Assembly (NCBI RefSeq): GCF_030867145.1
Contig: NC_134440.1
Location: 4,898,001-4,962,000, forward strand
DNA: 64,000 nucleotides
DNA from: Opisthocomus hoazin
Lineage: Eukaryota; Chordata; Aves; Opisthocomiformes; Opisthocomidae
Direction: 5' to 3'
Part shown: positions 55,119 through 64,000 of the stretch, piece by piece
Position numbering within the stretch: position 1 is the stretch's first letter
Layout: the number at the start of each line of letters is the position of its first letter
The notes under the pieces: model-generated
Database searches by the model: none
Told to the model about the DNA's origin: nothing
The model's input: the letters and a program-made list of their open reading frames with translations, nothing else
Translations under genes and position numbers: made by a program

Positions 55119-56317
55119 TGTAAATAAAATAAATAGGCAGAGCCCGGCACCACCGTAAGCATCCCAGTGGCACTGGTGGCATCGGCTGCCGCCCCAGCGG
55201 GACCCATGGAGGGGTGCGGGGATGGTGGCCTGTGGCACCCCCGGGAGCCACTAATTGGCAGCAGCAGTAGGAAGTTTTGCCGTTAACACTTGGGACTGAT
55301 AATTAGAGGTGTTTCTCCCGCTGCGCCCGGGGTGGTTGTTGGTCCCCAGGCTGCCATGAGCACTCGCTGCCTGTAATTACAGCCATATCCCAATCCCACG
55401 TGTGTGCTCACGGGGGTCTGGGGCTGGAGGAGCCCCTTCCCGGGCTGGGAGGGTGCGCTAAGTCCCGATGAGCCCCCCCAAAGGGCTTGGGCTTTGGTTT
55501 TGAAAGGTTTGCGGAGCCGCTGCTGTGAGGACCAGCTCTGCGAGGGCGGCAGCGTGCGTGGGGCCGGGTCCAGGCGGGAGCAGGGGAGGGTGCAGCTCTC
55601 TGGGGACGGGCTTAAATGGGGACCCCAGATCCGCTAGCCTGGGGGGTGACACCAGGGGTGCTCAGTCACGGGGTGGGGGGCACCTTCGGGGTGGGGGGTG
55701 CAGATGGGAGATAGAGGGCAGTGGGGCTGGGTGCTGATGGGGTGGAGCGGGACACAGCCATATGGGCTGCACCCCAACATCACCACGCACTGGGGGGACA
55801 CTGGGGCCAGTCCCCAGCCCAGGGATTTAACCTTTGCTCCTGGTGCTCCCTTTTGCCGAGACCCCCCCCTCCCCCAGGGCAAAGGGGTTTTGTGGGTCCC
55901 CGGGACCACATCCCAGAGCAGGGCAGTCCCCGCCGAGCAGTGTCCCCTGCCACCCCTCCTGGGTGCTCCCCCCCCGCTGCACATCTGGCCCCTGTGCCAC
56001 AGCTGGAGCGGGCGCCTTCGGCCGCTGTTTGTTCGCAGTACAGCGGCTGCGAGCGCCGAGACTCGTCAGATAATTAAAGCTCGGTCGAAGCTGTCGTCAG
56101 CGCACGCTGCTCCTCGAGAGGCTGCCGAGCGCTGCCCTCCTCCCGGGGAGGGATGGAGGAGGATGCTCGGGGGGAGACGCCCTGGGGAAGGGGCTCTGCC
56201 ATTGCCCCCAGGGAGGAGGCAACACCCCATCCCCATCTTGGGGACCCCACGCTGTGGCCCAGTGGCATGTCATCGTGTCACTGCCTCCGCCTGAGCGGGA
56301 CCTGCTTACCCCAGCTC

Positions 56318-56632
56318 TTCAGGAGGATGGGGCCAGACTCTGTTCAGTGGTGCCCAGCGACAGGACAAGGGGCAACGGGCACAAACTGGAGCAGAGGAAG
56401 CTCCAGCTGAACCCGAGGAAGAACTTCTTCCCTCGGAGGGTGCCGGAGCCCTGGCCCAGGCTGCCCAGGGAGGCTGTGGAGTCTCCTTCTCTGGAGATAT
56501 TCCAGCCCCGCCTGGCCGCGGTGCTGTGCAGCCTGCTGTGGGTGACCCTGCTTGGGCAGGGGGTTGGGCTGGGTGACCCACAGAGGGCCCTGCCAACCCC
56601 CACCATTCTGGGATTCTGTGATTCTGTGATTT
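56318..56632 (+). mobile_element. CR1 LINE, 5'-truncated 3' end (~315 bp)
   Basis: It begins at AGGAGGATGGGGCCAGACTC and ends with GGATTCTGTGATTCTGTGAT, the canonical CR1 3' octamer repeat. It covers the same region as the last ~310 bp of the 51.2-kb copy, differs at only a small fraction of positions by eye, and keeps the same ORF2 C-terminal frame ([14 protein letters not shown] onward). Confidence 0.95.
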
Positions 56633-58074
56633 AGCCCCGTAAGGAGTGACGAGGCTGAGCCCTGGCTGCTTTATGTGGGTCTGGGGGCTGCTGAGCAGGA
56701 CCCCGGTGCCGGGTGGATGCCGAGCCGTGCCGTGCCGTGCTGAGCCGAACGCAGGGCCCCGGGCACGCTCCGGCTGCGCTGGCCGGGACAAAAGCGAATG
56801 TAGGTTAAGCACGAAGCGGTGCGGCTGCCGCACACGGAGCCCACTCCGCTGCTCCAGGGGGGCCGGGGCAGGCTCCCGCCACCACCTCCCACCGCAATTA
56901 GCTAATTGCTCTGCATTCCCGCGCGGGGCCGGGGGAGATGCTCTTATCGCTCCCCGCTGTGCTCTCCCTGTGCTAAAGCCGCCCTGGGGGACACCGTCCC
57001 CTCCCCACGTGCCTCCGCGCTGGGGGAATTGGGGCTGGAAGGAGGGGGAGCACGTTGCCCCCCAAAATCCGCTGTCCCCAGCCCAACCGGGTGCTGCCTT
57101 CGTGATGTCACCTGCTGGGGACGGTGGGGACGATGCTCGCTCTTAGCACCAGGGATGGATCTGGCTTTCCCCCCACGTTTTGGGGGTGCCCTGCCGCTCC
57201 CCAAGGCTTCGGGATCCTTCATGGCCCAATTCTGCCCAAGCCGTCGAGTGGGAACCAGCGACATCCCACTCCGGTGGCACCTGGGGTGAAGGCGGGAGCC
57301 TGTGACATCGTAAGCCTGCGTGACAAATGACATCATCAGCCAGAGGGGGCCCTTGTGATGTCACCTTGCCGGGCAGAAGGACCCCCAGCCTTTCGGGCGG
57401 GGGGGCAGGCAGGATGCTGATGATGTCATCAGCATGATCCGTGACATCAGAAGGTGGCAATCAAGAGAGGGCAGCAAGAGGGGTCTGGGCAGGGTGGGCT
57501 GGAGCAGCACCAGGGCTGGCCAGGGTGTGGAGGAGTAAGAGGATGAGGAGGAAGATGCTGGCCCCATGGAGCTCGTGTCCTTGTGCTGCTGACATATTGA
57601 CTGTCAATTCTTAATCAAGTGGATTATTAATTAGTAGAAGAAGCCAGCTGCTTCATCCTCCCACCCTCGGCCGGGCTCGCAGCCGGTGTTTCGCGCTGAC
57701 GGAGCCGGTTGTCGCGGCGCGGTCGGCAGCCGAGGCCAGGGCTGGCAGGAGAGCAGCGCGGCAGCAGCGAGGGCTGGGCCCGCAGATTTAATCTGACGGA
57801 ACGTTTGCTGAAGCTGGCGGTGACCCACGGCGGGACGGGACCCCCACGCCGGCCCAGGGCACCCCGCTGCCGGTGGAAAGGGATCGTTGGCATCCATGCT
57901 GCCGTCCCTGGGGCTGGGGTGGTGGCCTCAAAGCACCGCGTGCATTGGTGACCTGAAACCCGTGGGATTTCACCCCAAAACTGGTGGGGGTCACCATGGG
58001 ACTCCTACCGGCACAGCAGGACGGGCAGCTGGTGGTTGAGCACCCAGTGCAGCCACTTCTATGCGAGCAGAGGT

Positions 58075-58122
58075 GACACACGTGTCCCCACGTGTCCCCG
58101 GTGCCACACGTGTCCCCGGCTG
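58075..58122. repeat. Three E-boxes in a short CACGTGTCCCC repeat
   Basis: CACGTG occurs at 58,079, 58,089 and 58,107, each followed by TCCCC. It is another tandem CACGTG cluster, unlinked to any gene I can see. Confidence 0.7.
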
Positions 58123-58848
58123 GTGGGACCGTTGCACTGGTGGTCGTGCCATGGTGGGTGCAGGGTGCTGGGGACCATCCCTGCGCCGCGCATCACCCCG
58201 ACCTCGCCCGCGGGGACGTCCCCCCCAGGAGAGCAGCTTGGGCCGTGCAGGTGGCTTCGTCCCCGCTGTCCCCAGCCCAACCTGGGGGTCCCGGCGGGGC
58301 CATCGCAGGGCTGCTCGCCTGCGGAGCGGGGACAGGCAGAGGGGGCTGGGGACCAACTCCTGCACCCCATCTGAGCTGAAGCCAGAGCCGTCCTCACCGC
58401 AGCTGCTGCCGTTTGCCGGATCCATCCCGCGCTTCGCTGCCTCGTCTCAGCCATCTGCCGCGATCCCCTCGGCCGGGGAGCGCGGGTTTCTTCCCCCAAT
58501 CCGTACCCACAGTGCGGTCCCACGGCATCGCCGGGATCCGGGCTCCAAGCATTTTGCTCGCCGTTTCGGAGCAGACGATTTAATTTTAGTCCTAATCCCT
58601 TCCAGTGCCAGGCTCACTTACCCGCGCGGCTGTCGGCAGAGATTTCCCGTCCCTAATTAAAGCTCGGCACGTGCGGCGGCGATTCCCCGGGGACGCTTCC
58701 CTCGCCTCCCCGTTTCCAGTCAAGATCAAGGGGATAAACCAATGTTACCGGGATGGCTGATGCCGGTGGCAGCTGGGGACAGAGGTGACAAGCCCCGAGC
58801 CGGCAGCAGCTGCATCTCTGGAGGCGAATCCCCCCCCGAGCCCTGCCT

Positions 58849-58913
58849 CGGGGTCTGGTGGGATGGCAGCAGGGGGTCGGGGTCTGGTGGGACGGCAGCA
58901 GGGGGTCGGGGTG
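58849..58913. repeat. Tandem duplication of ~32 bp
   Basis: GGGGTCTGGTGGGATGGCAG plus CAGGGGGTC is repeated twice with one base change (GGGATGG/GGGACGG). Confidence 0.85.
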
Positions 58914-60074
58914 CATGACATGAGCTGGGCAGGTCTCAGCCCAGTGGCGAGCCCCATCTGTGGCAGCTTCTCGTGGCCTCCCTGGGTGTCACCGGACAGC
59001 CGCGTCGCTCGGCCAAGTGTCCCCAGGCCCCGAGACTGGCAGAAGGGGAGGTTTTGGGGGGTCGCAGCCCCAAAGCAGGCAGCCCACTCCCTTGGGGTGC
59101 CACCACTGCCGTCCCCCTCCCACTCCCCGCCTGCACCCTGAAATGACTCCTCATGGCCCAGAGCACCCTGCCGACCCCTGGCGAGGGGCACCCGGGCTGG
59201 CCCCCACCCCAGCGAGCCAGGAGAGCGGAGCTGCCTGCTTGCAGGCGACCCTGCCTGCACCCACCGAGCAACCATACCCCGGGCACCTGCGCTCGCCCCG
59301 GGCTGCCGGCCAGCTGCCGAGCACCGTGGCACCAGCCGGGGTCTGGCAGCCCCCCAAAAACCCACCCGCAGCCCCTCGGGGTCATTTCCCGGTGGGGGGG
59401 GGGATGCATGTTGCAGGCAGGGATGCTCCCCGCTGCCTGGCACGGCTGCTGCCTGCTTAATTGCGCTGAAAGCACAACAGATGGCAGGGTGGCTTCAAGA
59501 TGTTCTTTTGCAACATTTCGGGGCTGCCTGGGCTCCTGCGCTCGCCTTCCTCCGAAATAACTCCAAGGAGGGAGGCTGGGAAGAGCCCTGTGTGCATGGC
59601 GGGGGACGATGACCCCAGACACAGCGGCCGAGCGCGGGGCTGCGGTGCAGCTGGGGAATTAAAGGGAATTAAAACATTTGCTGGGCTCACACTGCGTCGC
59701 TTTCTTCCCGCTGTAATCCCTGGCTGTGCTGCCCGTCCCGCCTGCACCTCTGTCACCTGCCCGCTGGTCCCAGGGGACAAAGCCCCTTTGCCAGCGCTGC
59801 CCGGGGTGCAGCCATGGGCCCTGGCAGCTGGCAGCAGCTGGGTGCTGGGGGTCACCTCCGGCCCCTGGGATGGCCCCGGCCAGGGGCTTCGTGCCGTGGG
59901 GGGTGCTTGTGGCTTCTTCCAGCCCCACTGGTATCTCCATGTCCCCGGCTGTGCCGGGCTCTCCCTCCGCAGCACAGAGAGCAGCCCCAGGGCCAGCACC
60001 CACCAAGCTCCCCGGGAAGGTGCAGCACCTCCACCCTGAGCCTTGCTGGTGCTGGGCCCCGTCCTGTGTGACTG

Positions 60075-60480
60075 TGCAATGCCAGCACCCAGCATGGCTG
60101 TGCTGGACCAGTACCCAGCACGCAGCATGGCCGTGCTGCACTGGCACCCAGCACCAGTTACCAGCACCCAGCATGGCTGTGCTGCACCCAGCACCAGTTA
60201 CCAGCACCCAGCATGGCTGTGCTGGACCAGTACCCAGCACCCAGCATGGCTGTGCTGCACCAGCACCGGTTACCATACCAGCAGCCAGTATGGCTGTGCT
60301 GGACCAGTACCCAGCACCCAGTATGGCCGTGCTGCACCAGCACCAGTTACCAGTACTAGCAGCCAGTATGGCTGTGCTGGACCAGTACCCAGCACCCAGC
60401 ATGGCCGTGCTGCACCAGCACCAGTTACCAGTACCAGCAGCCAGTATGGCTGTGCTGGACCAGCACCCATCTCTAGCTAC
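60075..60480. repeat. 78-bp minisatellite
   Basis: The marker ATGGCTGTGCTGGACCAG starts at 60,094, 60,213, 60,290, 60,368 and 60,446: the last intervals are 77, 78 and 78 bp, and the first is longer (119) with a partial copy. Each unit itself contains two related halves (…CTGGACCAGTACC / …CTGCACCAGCACC), so the array is a higher-order repeat of about 39 bp. 78 is a multiple of three, so frames stay open on both strands. Confidence 0.9.
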
Positions 60481-60760
60481 CAGCCCCCAGCCCAGCCCCC
60501 AGCACCCAGCGCAGCCGCGCAGCTCCTCCACCTGCCCCCCCCGCGGCACGCAGGGGAGAGGTGTATTAACAGGCGGCTTTGATGAATTATTTAGGAGGCA
60601 GGTGACCTCATTCATTCAGATTGATTTTCCTCCCTGTCACTCCAATTCCATCACGCTCTTGGAACCGGCGGGCGGGCGGCACGTCAGGTACCACGCCGCG
60701 GGGACCAACGGGGACTGCTCCGCTCCCGGCACGAGCCAAAGGCCCTTTGCCAGCTCACGT

Positions 60761-60928
60761 AGTATTATTGTTATTATAGCTGTTATTATTATTATCAGCA
60801 GCAGCAGTATTAGCATTATTAAAATAAAGAATATAAAATAAATACAAATATAATAAAAATACATAAGATACATCTCTAAATATATTATTATTAATAGAAA
60901 TAATATAGTTATTAGTAATAATATTGAA
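60761..60928. repeat. AT-rich (TTA)n-type microsatellite block
   Basis: Runs of TTATTA, an embedded CAGCAGCAG triplet run, then AATATAAAATAAATA-type sequence, with no GC-rich background as on either side. Confidence 0.85.
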
Positions 60929-61249
60929 ACCATTGCCTTCCTCCTGTCCCGCTGGGACCCCGCACTACCTCGGGCTGTGCCCACCCTGTCTTGCCCGGCG
61001 CAGACAGACCCACAGGTGCCCAGGCAGGCACTGGCATCGCTTCCAGCAGACGGGTGGCCCCAGGGCCAGCGTGGGCCGTGCTGTCACCGCCGTGGGGTGT
61101 CCCCAGGCGGGAGGGTGGGAGATGGCTGCTCTCCATAACCTGTTGCCCAAAGGACGTGGGCTACAAGCGCACCGTCAGGTTGAAACTGGAGATACATTTA
61201 TATTTAAAAAGAAATGTTCTTCTCTGTGTTCAACCAGATGCTTGAGTTT

Positions 61250-61381
61250 ATTAAAAAAATATATGTATAGCATATATATATATGTATAAAAATATATACC
61301 TAAGTGTGTGTGTATATACATATATATATATATTCTATATATACACATACAAACACACATATAGGTATATATATTTATTTG
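61250..61381. repeat. (TA)n/(TG)n compound microsatellite
   Basis: Alternating purine-pyrimidine DNA: TATATATATATG, GTGTGTGTGTATATAC, ATATATATATAT and CACATACAAACACACATATA. The last two lie close enough to form hairpins or Z-DNA-prone stretches (inference). Confidence 0.9.
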
Positions 61382-61892
61382 GTCTCCCCAGTGCAGCCAC
61401 TGCCGGGCCTGCTCCAGCCCCATCAGCACCCAGCACCCGTGGGGGAAAACGGAGGTCGGGGGCCGCATCCTGCCAGCCCAGCAGGTTTTTCCCGGTGCAG
61501 GGTTGCACTGAGGGGCTGCTGGGCGCTGGGCTGCAGGATGTGGCCGCAGTGGGCTGGAGCAGCTCCTGCAGACCCTGCCCAGCTCCTTGCTGCCCCTCTG
61601 CCTGCTCCGTGCCTCAGTTTCCCTCTCCGGGAGGGCTGGAGGAGCTTTCCCTGGACAGGCAGGAGGGAGGCTGTGTCTTGCGGGAGGAAGGCTGGAGGGG
61701 GGCTCGCTGCAGCTGGGAGATCTGTCGGTGCGGAAAGGCCGAGCTCGGGGACGTGACAGACAGCCGCATGCTGCGGGAGGTGACAGATCTGGGCTGGCGG
61801 TACCCCCAGTTCTGCTGGCCTTGTGACACAGTGTCCCCATGGGAGAGCCTCAACCCCAGGGCCCCGTTGTCTTCTCCACCACCCCCAACATC

Positions 61893-62292
61893 CCTCCGGA
61901 TGAGCATCCCTCCGGCCGAGCATCCCTCTGGCCGAGCATCCCTCTGCCCGAGCATCCCTCTGCCCAAGCATCCCTCTGGCCGAGCATCCCTCCTGCTGAG
62001 CATCCCTCTGCCCGAGCATCCCTCTGCCCGAGCATCCCTCTGCCCGAGCATCCCTTTGCCTGAGCGTCCCTCTGCCCGAGCATCCCTCCTGCTGAGCATC
62101 CCTCTGCCCGAGCATCCCTCCTGCTGAGCATCCCTCTGCCCGAGCATCCCTCTGCCCGAGCATCCCTTTGCCTGAGCGTCCCTCTGCCCGAGCATCCCTC
62201 CTGCTGAGCATCCCTCTGCCCGAGCATCCCTCCTGCTGAACATCCCTCTGCCCGAGCATCCGTCCGGCCGAGCATCCCTCCAGCCAGGCATC
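61893..62292. repeat. 16-bp minisatellite
   Basis: About 25 copies of GAGCATCCCTCTGCCC with variants ...CTCCTGCT and ...TTTGCCT. The variants occur in runs that are themselves repeated (for example around 62,045-62,095 and 62,160-62,210), showing larger duplications. A 16-bp period walks through all three frames, giving a 16-residue protein pattern in every open frame. Confidence 0.95.
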
Positions 62293-62654
62293 CTCCAAGC
62301 AGCCAGCACCAGCTGATGGCTGATTCCCTTAACGAACCTGCCGACATCCCAAATTCCCCCCAGCGCTGGCGATGTCTAAGGAAGCCGGGCCCGCAGTGGA
62401 TCAGCGGGGTGGCTGCCCATCGCTATTGTCACCTGACAATGGGAAGCGCCCGGCCCCGCTCCCCGAGCGCGCCATTAGCCCAAATATTTGCTTCCCGTCT
62501 CCAGGGTGACGGGGTTGCCAGCGCTCACCCACATCCCTCCTTTGATCATTTTTCTCTTGATCTTCAGCGCGCCGGTTCCCCACGCTCCTCTCCATCTCCC
62601 TCGCCTCGTGGGGATGCGGGAGGTGGTGGCAGCCGCGGCACCTGGGCGTGGGGA

Positions 62655-62812
62655 TGCTGCGGTGGGGATGAAGGCAGGGCTGGGGGTGATGGAGATGCGG
62701 GATGAGGGGTGAAGGAAGGGCTGGGGGGATGGAGATGAAGGCTGGGGGATGAAGGAAAGGTTCGGGGGGGAGGAGATTGGGGCTGGGGGATGAAGGCAGG
62801 GAGGGGGGTGAC
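62655..62812. repeat. Imperfect purine-rich repeat
   Basis: Repeated GGGGATGAAGGCAGGGCTGG-like phrases at irregular spacing (about 25-45 bp); a polypurine strand. Confidence 0.7.
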
Positions 62813-63044
62813 AGAGATCCTCCCTGGGGAGGGCAGATGGGGAGCACAGGGAATACCTGCATCCTCTGGCAAGAAGATCATGAACATGCAGTTTCCCCTT
62901 GCTGCACCTCACATTTTTCCCTGTTTTGGCCCATTTTTAACCCTGCCTCACCTGTGGAGGCTGCAAAACAGGAGATGGGGCCATGATCCTGCCCTCTCAG
63001 GAATGGATCAGCCAGTTACAGACTCGAGCATCTGATGCAAACCC

Positions 63045-63222
63045 CAGGACCACAACCACCATCTCCTCATGACCACAACCACCATCTCCCCATGACCACA
63101 ACCATCTCCCCATGACCACAACCATCTCCTCATGACCACAACCACAGTCTCCCAGTGACCACAACCATCTCCCCATGACCACAGCCACCACCTCCCCACG
63201 ACACCAACCACCTTCTCCCCTG
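63045..63222. repeat. 21/24-bp minisatellite
   Basis: Eight or so copies of CATGACCACAACCATCTCCC, with some copies carrying an extra ACC triplet (24 bp). Confidence 0.9.
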
Positions 63223-64000
63223 TACAGACAGAGCAGTTCAATGACCACGGGTGGGAGGACAGACACTTCTCGGTGGGACCACGCTCTCCCCACCACACCA
63301 GGACAGTGATGCCCAGCTTGGCATGGCAGCAGAAGCTCCAGGGAGGGTTGATCCAGCTCTTCCCGCTCCTTCGCCCCTCCTACGCACCCTTCCTGGCACA
63401 GGTTTTTCCCAGCCCAGTGAGCCAAACGGAGCCACCATCAGCCCGGGCTTGTTTCCATCCCTCCCAAAACTCACCCCGGGCCAACACCGGCTCTTGGCAG
63501 GGGGTTATGGAGCCAGGAAATTTCCCCCAGAAAAAGGGGAATTTCGGAGCCAGATGGGATGAGCTCCAAAATCTCCGGGGATTTGGCAGTGGCAGGGGAG
63601 GGACTGACAGCACCGAGCGATTTCTAAGCAGTGTTTCTAAAAAACAAAGCTAAATCTTTGCCAGAAAACGTTATTTCGATCACTTCGGCAACCGCAAGTC
63701 ATTTCAAAGCGGCGCTCTGTGTTGGGATGTGGACCCAAATATAAAGGAGATCGGGAAAGAAAAAAGCCCAGCCCAGCTCCCCCAGGCTTCCCAGCCCCTC
63801 GTGCAGGACCCCGCCGGGTGGGATGGGCAGTGGCCAGGGAGTGGGGAGAGCCGTCGGGGTCCCATGTGGGGCTGGGTCTGGTGCTGGGGGCTGGGAGCGA
63901 AGCCTCCTGGAAATCCCACCAGAGCCGGGATGGAGCCGTGCAAGGGTGTTGGGGTTTAGAAGCCGGCAGGGACGGATCTGGACCCCCACCTTATCCCCCC

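Larger units (their letters stand above)
50760..64000. other. Gene-free, repeat-rich DNA distal to TNFAIP8L1
   Basis: No host coding exon is recognised. Long open frames are abundant but come from CpG-rich or tandem-repeat sequence or from CR1. Individual repeats are listed separately. In human the next gene on this side is SEMA6B after a large gap (from memory), so a gene-free stretch is expected. Confidence 0.6.

Noticed and set aside
59457-60841. Long frames on both strands with repeated QHPAWLC / GAGTGPAQ-type peptides
   Set aside because: They are translations of the 78-bp minisatellite, kept open by its period.
61423-62347. Frames with repeated GQRDARAEGCSGRGML-like peptides
   Set aside because: They are translations of the 16-bp minisatellite; the same peptide appears in several frames.
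61893-63222. Possible CRISPR array
   Set aside because: There are no unique spacers between the repeats; these are ordinary tandem minisatellites in a vertebrate genome.

Overview
This is vertebrate nuclear DNA, almost certainly from a bird. The reasons are CR1 LINE tails ending in the avian ATTCTGTG-type 3' terminus, short introns, GC-rich intergenic DNA full of minisatellites (typical of a microchromosome), and protein-coding genes that read cleanly as amniote orthologues. The gene order matches the DPP9-MYDGF-TNFAIP8L1 block of human 19p13.3 as I remember it. The species cannot be named from the sequence.

Layout: 1-8.3 kb is gene-poor DNA with a few old repeats. 8.5-10.6 kb is a large CpG island holding two convergent tRNA genes (Val-CAC on +, Gly-TCC on -) and the DPP9 promoter. 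DPP9 runs on the + strand from about 9.8 to 31.05 kb: one non-coding first exon and 20 coding exons, giving exactly 892 codons for the long form and 863 for the short form. A complete 332-residue papain-family cathepsin gene follows (33.95-35.98 kb, +), then MYDGF (36.87-40.32 kb, +, six coding exons). TNFAIP8L1 lies on the - strand: its single coding exon is at 43.96-44.52 kb and its untranslated first exon and CpG-island promoter are near 50.4-50.7 kb. From 50.8 to 64 kb I find no gene, only CR1 copies, E-box-rich tandem motifs, AT microsatellites and several minisatellites.

The genes do not form one pathway. DPP9 is a cytosolic/nuclear post-proline dipeptidase known as an inflammasome restraint. 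The cathepsin-like product should be a lysosomal or secreted cysteine protease. MYDGF is a secretory-pathway growth factor with a KDEL-like tail. TNFAIP8L1 is a TIPE-family lipid-binding regulator. The clearest points for a second look are the cathepsin gene sitting between DPP9 and MYDGF, the tRNA pair locked to the DPP9 promoter, two GC-AG introns, a YY1 motif laid over the MYDGF start codon with a second copy forming a small upstream frame, and a dense run of unrelated tandem arrays at 60-63.3 kb.
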